64,000 nt of DNA from Maridesulfovibrio sp. (GTDB lineage Bacteria > Desulfobacterota > Desulfovibrionia > Desulfovibrionales > Desulfovibrionaceae): assembly GCF_963667685.1 (NCBI RefSeq), contig NZ_OY763930.1, positions 1,719,501 to 1,783,500 of the forward strand, written 5' to 3'. A program made the translations under genes and the position numbers. Below the pieces are notes generated by a model. That model had not been told where the DNA came from. It did not search any database and was given only the letters and a program-made list of their open reading frames with translations. Positions 1-8,534 of this stretch are shown here, piece after piece; within the stretch, counting starts at the first letter, position 1, and each line of letters starts with the position of its first letter.

Positions 1-1
1 T

Positions 2-307
2 TTTGCTATTGGTGCCGGACTGGCCGCTGCCGCCGGTATTATGGTCGGTCTTTATTACGGCTCGGTTCGTTACGATATGGGTTTTGTGCCTGGCATCAAA
101 GCCTTTGCAGCTGCCGTACTCGGCGGTATCGGTAACATTACCGGTGCAATGATAGGCGGGTTTATTATCGGCATGGTTGAGATTTTTGCGGCGGGATACA
201 TTTCCGGTGAATACAAAGATGTGTTCGCATTCCTGATTCTTATAGGAGTGCTTTATTTCAGACCTTCAGGAATTATGGGAGAGAACGTTGACGATACCAG
301 AGTTTAA
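2..307 (+). CDS. livH: LivH-type branched-chain amino acid ABC transporter permease (3' end, partial)
   Basis: The reading frame is open from the first bases of the window and ends at a TAA at 305-307, so the 5' part lies upstream. About 100 residues remain. They hold the end of a polytopic inner-membrane permease: Gly/Ala-rich helices, the segment around 'GIKAFAAAVLGGIGN' typical of LivH/LivM permeases, and a final hydrophobic helix before 'RPSGIMGE'. In the family this subunit pairs with LivM to carry leucine, isoleucine and valine across the inner membrane. The end overlaps the next gene (livM) by 20 bases, which supports coupled translation. Confidence 0.9.
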   Translation, partial: FAIGAGLAAAAGIMVGLYYGSVRYDMGFVPGIKAFAAAVLGGIGNITGAMIGGFIIGMVEIFAAGYISGEYKDVFAFLILIGVLYFRPSGIMGENVDDTRV

Positions 308-1505
308 AAAACACTGGACTTCTTTAGGCGTTGGGATGATCTGGCTGTTCGTCCTGCTTTGGCCTCTACTTGGGGTTAAGCCTGAAGGATTGGAAGTGGC
401 GACAACATTTTCGGTTTGGTGGAAAATTGCCGTGGGCTGTTCATTTGTCCTCGTGCTTTACCAAATGAACAGCATAGGCGTCTTTGGTTTTATCACCAAG
501 CCGGCCTGTGCGGCTGTGGGCGGTGTAAAAAAAGCGACTTCAACTCTGCCTTTCGCAGTATGGGCTTTCGCTGTTTTGGCATTTGCCATTGCCTATCCCC
601 ATTTGTTCGGACGGTATGCGCAGGATGTCGCTATCAACTGCATGATTTATATTTGTCTGGGCCTTGGCTTGAATATTGTTGTCGGCCTGGCCGGAATGCT
701 TGATCTTGGTTACATCGCCTTTTACGGGCTGGGTGCATACACCTATGCCTTGCTTTCTGTTTCCTATAAGCTTGCTTTCTGGATTTGTCTGCCGCTCAGT
801 GCTGCCGTTGCCGGACTTGGTGCTTGTCTTATTGGTTACTGCTCCATGCGGATGCGTGGTGACTATCTGGCTATTGTTACGCTCGGCTTTGCTGAGATCG
901 TGCGTATGGTTCTCAATAACTGGATGACACTCACAAATGGCCCTAACGGTATAACCGGTATCAAAGCTCCGGGACTGTACTGGTTTGACTTTGCAAACGG
1001 TTTCACTCTTGAACACCTTTGGCTGAAGAAACTTTCTCTGGTTTATTACGTTATTCTAGCGCTTGTTGTTTTTACCATTATCGCAGTTTACCGTTTGAAT
1101 CATTCCCGCATCGGACGAGCTTGGGAAGCTATCCGTGAGGATGAGACCGCTGCAGAGGTTATGGGTATCCCAACTTTTTATATGAAACTGCTGGCTTATT
1201 GTTCCGGTGCCTGCTTTGGCGGCATGGCCGGTGCTTTTTACGCTGCTCGGATGCGTTTCGTCAGTCCGGAATCATTCACCTTCCTTGAGTCGGCCATGGT
1301 TCTTTCCATGGTTGTTCTTGGCGGCATGGGGTCCATTCCCGGGGTCATCCTCGGTGCTCTGGCACTCATAGCCCTGCCTGAAATATTTAGGGATTTTGAA
1401 TTGTACCGTATGCTTGTTTTTGGTGGCGTCATGACGTTAATGATGCTCTTCAGGCCGCAAGGGCTGCTGCCTCCCAAACGTAGAATGAAGGCGGGAAAGG
1501 ATTAA
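288..1505 (+). CDS. livM: LivM-type branched-chain amino acid ABC transporter permease
   Basis: 405-residue inner-membrane permease, partner of LivH. The start is a TTG at 288 preceded by a GGGAGAG ribosome site and overlaps livH by 20 bases; an in-frame ATG at 336 is an alternative. The first roughly 90 residues carry two extra hydrophobic segments, as in longer LivM proteins. The core LivM signature follows: 'GLAGMLDLGYIAFYGLGAY' near residue 134, then 'RMRGDYLAIVTLGF', then the conserved cytoplasmic loop 'IGRAWEAIREDETAAEVMG' near residue 277, and a closing 'FRPQGLLPPKRR'. The ATPase gene livF follows after 3 bases. Confidence in the family is high; substrate specificity is inferred. Confidence 0.92.
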   Translation: MTIPEFKKHWTSLGVGMIWLFVLLWPLLGVKPEGLEVATTFSVWWKIAVGCSFVLVLYQMNSIGVFGFITKPACAAVGGVKKATSTLPFAVWAFAVLAFAIAYPHLFGRYAQDVAINCMIYICLGLGLNIVVGLAGMLDLGYIAFYGLGAYTYALLSVSYKLAFWICLPLSAAVAGLGACLIGYCSMRMRGDYLAIVTLGFAEIVRMVLNNWMTLTNGPNGITGIKAPGLYWFDFANGFTLEHLWLKKLSLVYYVILALVVFTIIAVYRLNHSRIGRAWEAIREDETAAEVMGIPTFYMKLLAYCSGACFGGMAGAFYAARMRFVSPESFTFLESAMVLSMVVLGGMGSIPGVILGALALIALPEIFRDFELYRMLVFGGVMTLMMLFRPQGLLPPKRRMKAGKD

Positions 1506-1508
1506 GCC

Positions 1509-2222
1509 ATGTCAGAACCTATTTTAGAACTTCGTGATGTACATGCTGGATATGGCAGTATTAAGGCCCTTAAAGGCATCAGCATTAAAGCTATGGAAGG
1601 AGAGATTGTTTCCATCATCGGCGCAAACGGGGCAGGTAAATCCACAACCCTGATGACGATTTGCAACATTGTCAAAGCTAGTTCCGGAGAAATCTTTTAC
1701 AGAGGCGAGAATATTAATAAGGTCGATTCCGACCGCTTGCCGTCCATGGGGCTCTGTCAGGTTCCGGAGGGACGACGTATCTTTCCCCGGCTGACTATTG
1801 AAGAAAACCTCGACATGGGTGCGTTCTTCCGTAACGACAATGAGATTGCCGATGACATGGAGCGTGTCTTTGCCATGTTTCCTATTCTGCGGGAAAGACG
1901 CAAGCAGGCCGGGGGGACTCTTTCCGGCGGCGAGCAGCAGATGCTGGCTATCGGCCGTGCGCTCATGAGTCGTCCCAAGGTGCTGTTGTTGGATGAACCT
2001 TCGTTGGGTCTGGCGCCGCTTATCGTTAAGCAGATTTTTAATATAATATGTGAAATCAATAAGCTTGGAACGACGATAATATTAGTTGAGCAGAATGCTA
2101 AGGTTGCATTAAGCATGGCCCACAGAGGTTATGTTCTTGAAACCGGTAATGTGGTTATGGAGGATGAAGCCAGTAAGCTGCTGAATAACCCTGACATCCA
2201 GAAAGCATACCTTGGTGAATAA
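1509..2222 (+). CDS. livF: LivF-type branched-chain amino acid ABC transporter ATP-binding protein
   Basis: 237-residue cytoplasmic ABC ATPase. Walker A 'GANGAGKST' lies near residue 38, the signature 'LSGGEQQM' near 138 and Walker B 'LLLDEPSLGL' near 158, followed by the 'VEQNA' switch region. Length and the sequence after Walker A match LivF rather than the longer LivG. It starts 3 bases after livM and is the last gene of the operon, with an intrinsic terminator directly behind it. No livG lies between livM and livF, so the second ATPase must be encoded elsewhere, probably upstream of the window. Confidence 0.92.
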   Translation: MSEPILELRDVHAGYGSIKALKGISIKAMEGEIVSIIGANGAGKSTTLMTICNIVKASSGEIFYRGENINKVDSDRLPSMGLCQVPEGRRIFPRLTIEENLDMGAFFRNDNEIADDMERVFAMFPILRERRKQAGGTLSGGEQQMLAIGRALMSRPKVLLLDEPSLGLAPLIVKQIFNIICEINKLGTTIILVEQNAKVALSMAHRGYVLETGNVVMEDEASKLLNNPDIQKAYLGE

Positions 2223-2243
2223 AATGAAGCTATGGTCTTTTTT

Positions 2244-2278
2244 CTCCCCTGAAGTTTTGATTTCGGGGGATTTTTTTT
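2244..2278 (+). terminator. Intrinsic terminator after livF
   Basis: A hairpin with arms built on TCCCCTGAA and its near complement TTTCGGGGGA is followed by a run of eight T. It begins about 20 bases after the livF stop and closes the transporter operon. Confidence 0.85.
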
Positions 2279-2452
2279 GAAGATAGCACGGGAAGAGTTC
2301 ATCCAGATCAGATAAACTTTGAAGAATATAAAAGTGAGCTGCAATATCTGGTAAGTCCACAGTCTTGATTTTGATTAAAGGAAAGACTTGCGCAAAAGAC
2401 AACCTTTGTGGTTAAGTTGTACTCAAAATAAAAATAGAGATTTTTTGCTTAG

Positions 2453-2659
<207 letters not shown>

Positions 2660-2681
2660 TTATTTCAAAGTATTTAAATTT

Positions 2682-2711
2682 AAAATGGCGCCATATGGCG
2701 CCATTTTTTTT
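2682..2711 (+). terminator. Intrinsic terminator after the ferredoxin gene
   Basis: A perfect palindrome centred on ATGGCGCCATATGGCGCCAT is followed by a long T run. It lies about 22 bases after the ferredoxin stop. Confidence 0.85.
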
Positions 2712-2828
2712 GTTTTGAATAAAAAAGAATGTTCAACCATAAGGAGTAACATAGACATAAATTATGATTTGTGCTTATGAAAATACTGTAAATTATTGTA
2801 ACTGAACCTTGGGCAGGGAGGATCTCTC

Positions 2829-4922
2829 GTGAGAATTAAAACAAGAATGATAATGGCGATAGTGTTGCCAATGGTTATCTCTGTCGCAGTTGTTATGTTC
2901 ACTGTTTCCATGCAGTTCGATAGTAATGCGAAAGATTCATTTCATAAAGCGGCGGATCAGGAGCTGAGGCTTATCAACAGTTATATTGTTGAGATTTTGA
3001 AGAAAGCTGAAAATGTGAGCCGCTTCATGGCTACGTTGGATGAGACCAAGAACGCAATGGGTAAGTGGACAAAGTATTTCGAACAGGACGCCCCTTCAAA
3101 ACCTGCCCAGCACGCAACAGACCCGAGTGAAATTATGGTCAACCGTCTGGTGAATGATCAGATGGAAGCCAATCCAGCTTTTGCATATGTATATATGGGG
3201 TTCGAAGATGGCGGATATACTCAGGACGGCTCGGAGACACTTCCCAATAATTATGATCCCCGCAAGCGACCATGGTACAAAGAGGGAATGAGTTCTGCAA
3301 AAGACTCAACTCTTCTTTCCGCGTATATAACCACCGAAGGTTTCCCGAATATCGGGTATGTCACCAAAATAAAAGATGATGACGGTCAGTTTGTAGGTGT
3401 GTCAGCTGTTGATATTTCTCTTGAGAACCTGACCAAAATTATTAACAGTCTCAAGATCGGGGAAACAGGTTTTGTTGTTCTCATTCAAGGTGACGGTACA
3501 ATTTTGGCTGACCCGAAAACCCCGGAGAATAACTTTAAAAAAGTTGAAGGTCTTGATAATCCGGCTCTTAAGGCAGCATATAATGCAAAAGAAGACTGGA
3601 TCGATTCTGTCGAATTTAAAGGAACGAAATTTGCGGCGGAAGTTTACCGTTCACAGGAGACCGGTTGGTCTTTGATTGCCTTTATCCCGCACAAGGAAAT
3701 ATATGCAGCCTCAAAGGAAGCTGTCGTTACCATGTTGATTATTGCAGCGGCAGCGGCGTTGCTCTTCGGAGTCTTGGGCGCTGTGCTGGTGAATGGGCAG
3801 CTTGTGCGCCCTATCTACGCTATGGGTGAGTTTGCCCGCCAGATTGCTGCTGGTAATTATAAGGCGGAACCTAAAGCAGTTTCCTATAGGGCAGAGCTTC
3901 GAGAACTTTTAGAAAACCTGCAATCCATGACCGTCGAGTTGGTCAAAAGCATTTCCATTGCTGATGAAAAGACCCATGAGGCCGAAGTTAAGACAATACA
4001 GGCCGAGGAGGCTCTGGCTGAAGCTAAGGAAGCAACCCGCAGAGCTGAAACAGCAAAGCGGGATGGTATGATGCAGGCTGCTGAACAATTGGAAGAGATT
4101 GTAGAGCGCATTTCCTCTTCATCTACTCAGCTTTCCGCTAATGTAGAAGAATCAAGGAGAGGTTCTGAAATGCAGCGAGAGCGGGCAGCTGAAAACGCAA
4201 CAGCTATGGAAGAAATGAACGCAACGGTTCTAGAAGTTGCATCTAATGCATCCAAAAGTTCCGAAGAGGCTGAGCGGGCAAAAAGTGAGGCCGATAGAGG
4301 ATCTGAAATTGTCCGCAAGGTTGTGACTGCCGTAAGTAATCTTAAGAGTGAATCTGAAAAGCTGGGAAGCGAAATGGGATTGCTGGGCGAAAAGGCCGAG
4401 TCGATCAGCAGTGTTATGGGTGTTATTACCGACATTGCAGACCAGACCAACCTGCTGGCCCTTAATGCCGCTATCGAAGCCGCACGTGCCGGTGAAGCCG
4501 GACGTGGATTTGCCGTTGTTGCTGACGAAGTCCGCAAGTTGGCTGAAAAGACAGTGAGTGCTACTTCTGAAGTTGGCGAGGCTATCGGCTCAATCCAGCA
4601 GTCTTCCAGAAACTCCATCAACACCATGAATGAGACTTCGGAGATGGTGGATTCCACGACCTCACTCGTTAATGAAGCGGGTGAAGCCCTTATGTCAATC
4701 CTTGAGATAATTGAGCTGGTGGCAGAACAGGTGCGTTCCATCGCAACTGCGGCAGAACAGCAGAGTGCTGCATCCGAGGAAATCAACATGTCGACCTCGG
4801 AAATTAATCGCATAGCGGATGAGAACTTCAATTCTATGGAACAGTCGGCAGAGGCTATGTCTAATCTCTCCGAGTTGTCCAATATGCTTAACAACTTAAT
4901 TGATGATTTGAAAAATTCGTAG
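2829..4922 (+). CDS. Methyl-accepting chemotaxis protein with periplasmic double Cache sensor
   Basis: 697-residue transmembrane chemoreceptor. The start is GTG at 2829 with a GGGAGGATC site just upstream. Order of parts: transmembrane helix at about 7-28; periplasmic dCache domain with '[14 protein letters not shown]' near residue 138; second transmembrane helix at about 298-321; HAMP segment; and a cytoplasmic four-helix signalling domain. The conserved hairpin tip '[21 protein letters not shown]' begins near residue 537. No CheR-tethering pentapeptide is visible at the C-terminus. The Cache type suggests a small organic ligand such as an amino or carboxylic acid, but the ligand cannot be read from sequence. 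It is monocistronic with its own terminator. Confidence 0.95.
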   Translation: MRIKTRMIMAIVLPMVISVAVVMFTVSMQFDSNAKDSFHKAADQELRLINSYIVEILKKAENVSRFMATLDETKNAMGKWTKYFEQDAPSKPAQHATDPSEIMVNRLVNDQMEANPAFAYVYMGFEDGGYTQDGSETLPNNYDPRKRPWYKEGMSSAKDSTLLSAYITTEGFPNIGYVTKIKDDDGQFVGVSAVDISLENLTKIINSLKIGETGFVVLIQGDGTILADPKTPENNFKKVEGLDNPALKAAYNAKEDWIDSVEFKGTKFAAEVYRSQETGWSLIAFIPHKEIYAASKEAVVTMLIIAAAAALLFGVLGAVLVNGQLVRPIYAMGEFARQIAAGNYKAEPKAVSYRAELRELLENLQSMTVELVKSISIADEKTHEAEVKTIQAEEALAEAKEATRRAETAKRDGMMQAAEQLEEIVERISSSSTQLSANVEESRRGSEMQRERAAENATAMEEMNATVLEVASNASKSSEEAERAKSEADRGSEIVRKVVTAVSNLKSESEKLGSEMGLLGEKAESISSVMGVITDIADQTNLLALNAAIEAARAGEAGRGFAVVADEVRKLAEKTVSATSEVGEAIGSIQQSSRNSINTMNETSEMVDSTTSLVNEAGEALMSILEIIELVAEQVRSIATAAEQQSAASEEINMSTSEINRIADENFNSMEQSAEAMSNLSELSNMLNNLIDDLKNS

Positions 4923-4946
4923 TTGAAATAGCCTTGGAATTAATAT

Positions 4947-4986
4947 GGCCGGGATGCAGTTGACTGCATCCCGGCCTTGTTTTTTG
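4947..4986 (+). terminator. Intrinsic terminator after the first chemoreceptor gene
   Basis: A 14-bp stem (GGCCGGGATGCAGT with its complement, 2-base loop) is followed by TTGTTTTTT. The remaining non-coding stretch up to 5247 holds no convincing gene; a 40-codon frame at 5103-5225 has no ribosome site. Confidence 0.88.
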
Positions 4987-5247
4987 TCGTTGTCTTGACA
5001 GTTTAACTATTCACATGCTGTCGGCAGAGCTGCTCTGGCGTGTACCATTCCAGAATTATGTATAATCAGAAAATAGGTATCCAATTTGCTTGAACTGTAT
5101 ACATGAGGGGCTTTATTCATAACTCTGCATTAGTGCTGGCTTCCGCGTTTTTGCCGGACTTGCCAAGAAGCGGATTAGTGCATAAATATGAAGTACAAAA
5201 AATAAATAAAAACCTGCTGAAATAGGGCGGGAAGGTGTATAAATTTG

Positions 5248-6462
5248 ATGAAATTTTTTATGAGCCTGAATATTTTCCGGGCATTATCCCGCGTACTTGT
5301 CCTGATAGCGGCTGTTATGGTTCCCTTGCTTTCTATGGCAGCAGATGGAGAGTGTTCTACTGCTCTTGGAGAGAAACAAGATAAGCAGAAAGTAACTCTG
5401 CCGGACCAGGTAGATGCCGGAATTAATTATTTGTTCGATTTTCTGGCTGGTAACGGGGAGAGTATAGATGCTTCCAAAATCACAGCTCTGATCAAGTACG
5501 TAGATGATTCTCCTGCAACTGATGCTATTATCAACCTGCCTAAACGGGAATCCTCAAATGGTGCTGCCATGCGCATGCAGGTGCACGCAGGCCTTAAAAG
5601 AATTCTGGAATATACTTATAATCCGGATATTCCAAATTATGCTATTTATCCTTCAGTCATCAGGGTCAGCGGCTGGCTTCCGGGTAGTCAATTCGTAACA
5701 GAAAAGGCTCAGCCATGGATGTCCTTGGATGATTGTGGCACACCCAAAGTCTGGCGGGGAAAGGAATTTGAGGTCAATACCCCGGACTCTTTCGGTGGCG
5801 GTTACTATCGCTATGACCTCAACAGATTACTGGTCCTTCTGAATTATGAAGGGCGAAATGTATTTCTGTCCGTTTCCAAGCAGCTTGATAAATCAAGTGT
5901 CGGTATGAAAGGTCTGGTCGTCGATGACAACCAGTGGAATTATTTTTACAGCGGTATTCCCGGACTGACCTCCGGCGGCATGGGCTGGATGGACACTTTC
6001 ATGTACGATTCAATGTCCGTGAACGTGTATGTTCAGGATAAACATGATCCAGCTCAGACCGTGAGCTACCTGTTTAAATGGTTGCGTGCCGGATGGGCCG
6101 GTCTGAACGTGGTCCGACCCAAGCATATTTTTGAGGGCAGCCAGCGTTTCGGACGTGCCTTCAATGTACTTATGGAATCCAAAGATCTTCCTGCACCTGA
6201 TGTTTTTGCGGAAAAAGTTCGCGAAATAGAGTCGCTGTCCGATCAGGACATTGATCATTATATTTCCGAGTACTCAAAGCAGGTCGAGAACATTGCTGCC
6301 GCGCATCCTGTCCTGTCTGACAAATTCCATGAAGTGTACGAGAACGGTAAGTATGCCGACAAGTTCACCCGCGAGGAGCGTATCGGCGTTCTGGTGAAGG
6401 AATACGTAAAACAGTCTATGGGCAAGCAGTGCCTGATTTTTGATAAAGTCGTATCCAACTAG
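5248..6462 (+). CDS. Exported protein of unknown function
   Basis: About 404 residues. I do not recognise the family. The N-terminus has a signal peptide: basic start, hydrophobic core 'VLVLIAAVMVPLLSMAA', then a likely cleavage near residue 30. The mature part is soluble and aromatic-rich, with cysteines near 37, 166 and 400. No known catalytic motif is visible. ATG 5248 is taken as start; the TTG just before it (5245) is in frame and slightly better spaced from the GGAAGG site at 5230, and ATG 5260 is another option. The 54-residue Cys protein gene follows 14 bases later. A periplasmic location is inferred. Confidence 0.7.
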   Translation: MKFFMSLNIFRALSRVLVLIAAVMVPLLSMAADGECSTALGEKQDKQKVTLPDQVDAGINYLFDFLAGNGESIDASKITALIKYVDDSPATDAIINLPKRESSNGAAMRMQVHAGLKRILEYTYNPDIPNYAIYPSVIRVSGWLPGSQFVTEKAQPWMSLDDCGTPKVWRGKEFEVNTPDSFGGGYYRYDLNRLLVLLNYEGRNVFLSVSKQLDKSSVGMKGLVVDDNQWNYFYSGIPGLTSGGMGWMDTFMYDSMSVNVYVQDKHDPAQTVSYLFKWLRAGWAGLNVVRPKHIFEGSQRFGRAFNVLMESKDLPAPDVFAEKVREIESLSDQDIDHYISEYSKQVENIAAAHPVLSDKFHEVYENGKYADKFTREERIGVLVKEYVKQSMGKQCLIFDKVVSN

Positions 6463-6476
6463 AAGCGAGGTTTTTT

Positions 6477-6641
6477 ATGCTCTGTTCTGAAAGTGAAGCA
6501 AAATTTAAATACTGTCCCTATTTGATGACCAGTGATGACAAAATGAAGTTCTGTCAGGCAACCATGTGCATGATGTGGCGTTATGCTGACGGGGATAAAG
6601 GCTATTGCGGGCTGGCCGGAAAGCCTGAAGAAAAGAAATAA
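6477..6641 (+). CDS. Small cysteine-containing protein (54 residues)
   Basis: A short gene starting with ATG 6477, six bases after a good AGCGAGG ribosome site, and ending at TAA 6639-6641. Cysteines are at 3, 13, 26, 31 and 44 in the pattern 'CPY', 'FCQATMCMMWR', 'GYCG'. Small proteins with a CP, C-x4-CM-x-WR and GYCG layout occur in Desulfovibrio genomes and their phages as I remember it, usually without an assigned function; the cysteines suggest metal binding. It sits between an exported protein and the fliJ-like gene, spaced like an operon member. Confidence 0.72.
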   Translation: MLCSESEAKFKYCPYLMTSDDKMKFCQATMCMMWRYADGDKGYCGLAGKPEEKK

Positions 6642-6666
6642 GCCTTTACGGTAATAAATTTGAAAT

Positions 6667-7104
6667 ATGGCCAAGCCTTTTGTATTTAAACTTGAGAAGG
6701 TCCTGGAGTTCAGGGAGCAGGCGGAAGAGCAGGCCAAGTTTGCTCTTGCGGAAGCCATGCGTCTGCACCAGGAGCAGAAGAAAAAGCTCTTGGCCGTAGA
6801 AGAGCTGTTAGTCGCCCACCGGAAAAAGAGATACGACAATCTTTCAGCTAACGAGATGTGGCTCTGGGAGCAATATGATACGGCTCTAAAAGCAGACCTG
6901 CATACTGCCCAGAACAGGCTGAAACAATTGGCCTTGAACTTGCAGAAATGTCGTGCAGAAGCTGTAAAAAAGTCAAAAGACCGTAAACTGCTCGAAAAGC
7001 TAAAAGAGAATCAGGCGAAGAAATATCATGAAGAAGAAAGTCTTAAAGAACAAAAAGAGTTCGACGAAATGGCAACAATTCGTTTCAAACCTGAAAATTT
7101 CTAA
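6667..7104 (+). CDS. fliJ: FliJ-like flagellar export chaperone
   Basis: 145 residues, almost wholly alpha-helical coiled coil, rich in Lys, Glu, Gln and Leu. The start 'PFVFKLEKVLEFREQAEEQAK' matches the N-terminal signature of FliJ, the central stalk of the flagellar type III export ATPase FliI. Length is that of the family. The ATG at 6667 has only a weak upstream site. It overlaps the MotE-like gene by 77 bases in another frame, an unusually long overlap. The neighbouring MotE- and FliD-like genes support a flagellar role. Confidence 0.8.
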   Translation: MAKPFVFKLEKVLEFREQAEEQAKFALAEAMRLHQEQKKKLLAVEELLVAHRKKRYDNLSANEMWLWEQYDTALKADLHTAQNRLKQLALNLQKCRAEAVKKSKDRKLLEKLKENQAKKYHEEESLKEQKEFDEMATIRFKPENF

Positions 7105-7711
7105 GATACTTCTCTGCCTTATTTTTCTGGCACTTTTCAAGCTTTCCCTTATTGGTTCAATAGGGTTTGACCTGACCGACCACCATAAAGAAGTTAAGCA
7201 GGTCGTCGAGGCTGTGGTGGAAAGCGGTAATGTTGTGCGCAATGCAGTTACCCCCCCGCAGGCTATCGCCGCTGAAGCGGAAACCAAGGATCAAGGCAAG
7301 ACTGCTCCCAAAGCGTCCAAGCCTTCCAATATGCCGGAAGCAGACTGGAAAGCACTTAAGGCCAAGGAAGATGAGCTGGCCCGTAAAGAACGTTCCCTGC
7401 GCACCCTTGAGCAGAATCTTGATAAAAAGTTGGCTGAGCTGAATGATCTTGAGAAGCGGCTCAAGAAAATGATAGATGATGCTGACGTGCTCAAAGACAA
7501 GAAGATTAAACATTTGGTAGGCGTTTATACTGCCATGAAAGCGAAGCAGGCTGCACAGGTTATCGAGTCTCTCGATACGGACCTCGCTGTCAAGATTTTG
7601 TCAGGTATGCGCGGCCGCAGCGCCGGGGCTATCCTTGGATTTGTTACTCCGAAGAAGGCTGCGAAGCTCTCCGAAGAACTGACCAAGCTGCAGACACCTA
7701 TGGAAGAATAG
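7028..7711 (+). CDS. MotE-like flagellar protein (MgtE intracellular N domain)
   Basis: 227 residues. One transmembrane helix at about 27-47 anchors a periplasmic or intermembrane part. A Lys/Ala/Pro-rich linker is followed by a coiled coil at about 112-155, then a small helical domain with 'VYTAMKAKQAAQVIESLDTDLAVKILS' and 'MRGRSAGAILGFVTP', the mark of the MgtE-N/MotE family. MotE proteins assist MotC or the stator in flagellar rotation. It lies directly downstream of fliJ, as in related bacteria, and starts inside it. The function is inferred from the domain and context. Confidence 0.78.
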   Translation: MKKKVLKNKKSSTKWQQFVSNLKISKILLCLIFLALFKLSLIGSIGFDLTDHHKEVKQVVEAVVESGNVVRNAVTPPQAIAAEAETKDQGKTAPKASKPSNMPEADWKALKAKEDELARKERSLRTLEQNLDKKLAELNDLEKRLKKMIDDADVLKDKKIKHLVGVYTAMKAKQAAQVIESLDTDLAVKILSGMRGRSAGAILGFVTPKKAAKLSEELTKLQTPMEE

Positions 7712-7721
7712 TTTTTCTAAA

Positions 7722-8534
7722 TTGCAAAGAATTAAAATAAAAGTAGCATACGACGGGACCGGGTTTTGCGGTTGGCAGCTTCAACCAGGGTTGCGCACTG
7801 TGCAGGGTGTTCTGGAGCTGGCCGTAGAGCGTATAACCGGAATTCCGGTCCGGGTCCATGGTTCCGGCCGGACTGACAGCGGCGTTCACGCATTGGGGCA
7901 GGTTGTTCATTTTGATGTGGAAGACGTCCGCGCAACAGTGCCATGGCAAAAAGCACTCAATTCTCTTTTGCCTGATGATGTGACCGTGCTTGATGCTGAA
8001 CTTGTTTCATCTGAATTTCATTCCCGCTACAGCGCAAAGCGCAAGACCTACACATACAATTTGTGGCTTGAAAACAGCTTTTTTCTTCCGTGGCGCAGGC
8101 ATTACGTATGGAAATGCGGCCCCGTGGACTTGGCGTCTATTGACAAAGCCATGCAGTTTTTTGTTGGTAAGCACGATTTTGCTTCGTTCCAGAATGCCGG
8201 AACTCCGGTAAGTTCCACTGTTCGTGAAATTTATTATTTCAAACGTTATCCCGGTCAGAGCGGACAGGAAATTGTCCTTGAGGTCTGCGGTTCAGGCTTT
8301 CTGAAGCAGATGGTCCGCAATATGGTAGGCTGTCTGGTGAATATTGGCCGGGGTAAAGCTGAACCCGAAACTGTCCGATCATTATTAGAGAGAAAGGACA
8401 GAACTGCGGCTCCGGCCACGGCTCCTGCACAGGGGTTGTTCATGGCCGGTGTTGAATATGGAGAATCGGGTTGTGGCGGAACTGACGCTGGACGGAACCA
8501 ATTTGAGAATTGCGGAATCAACGGAGAAGCCTGA
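7722..8534 (+). CDS. truA: tRNA pseudouridine(38-40) synthase TruA
   Basis: 270 residues. TruA isomerises uridines 38-40 in the anticodon stem of many tRNAs. The catalytic aspartate is D52 in 'GSGRTDSGVHA', and the N-terminal 'AYDGTGFCGWQLQPG' is standard. The start is TTG 7722, as no ATG is available before the conserved region; the ribosome site is weak, which suggests coupling to the upstream gene ten bases away. The last 25 or so codons overlap the FliD-like gene. A housekeeping tRNA gene inside a flagellar run is notable. Confidence 0.94.
   Translation: MQRIKIKVAYDGTGFCGWQLQPGLRTVQGVLELAVERITGIPVRVHGSGRTDSGVHALGQVVHFDVEDVRATVPWQKALNSLLPDDVTVLDAELVSSEFHSRYSAKRKTYTYNLWLENSFFLPWRRHYVWKCGPVDLASIDKAMQFFVGKHDFASFQNAGTPVSSTVREIYYFKRYPGQSGQEIVLEVCGSGFLKQMVRNMVGCLVNIGRGKAEPETVRSLLERKDRTAAPATAPAQGLFMAGVEYGESGCGGTDAGRNQFENCGINGEA

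Noticed and set aside
5103..5225. 40-codon open frame upstream of the exported protein gene
   Set aside because: No ribosome site before the ATG, low-complexity Lys/Asn end and no recognisable motif.
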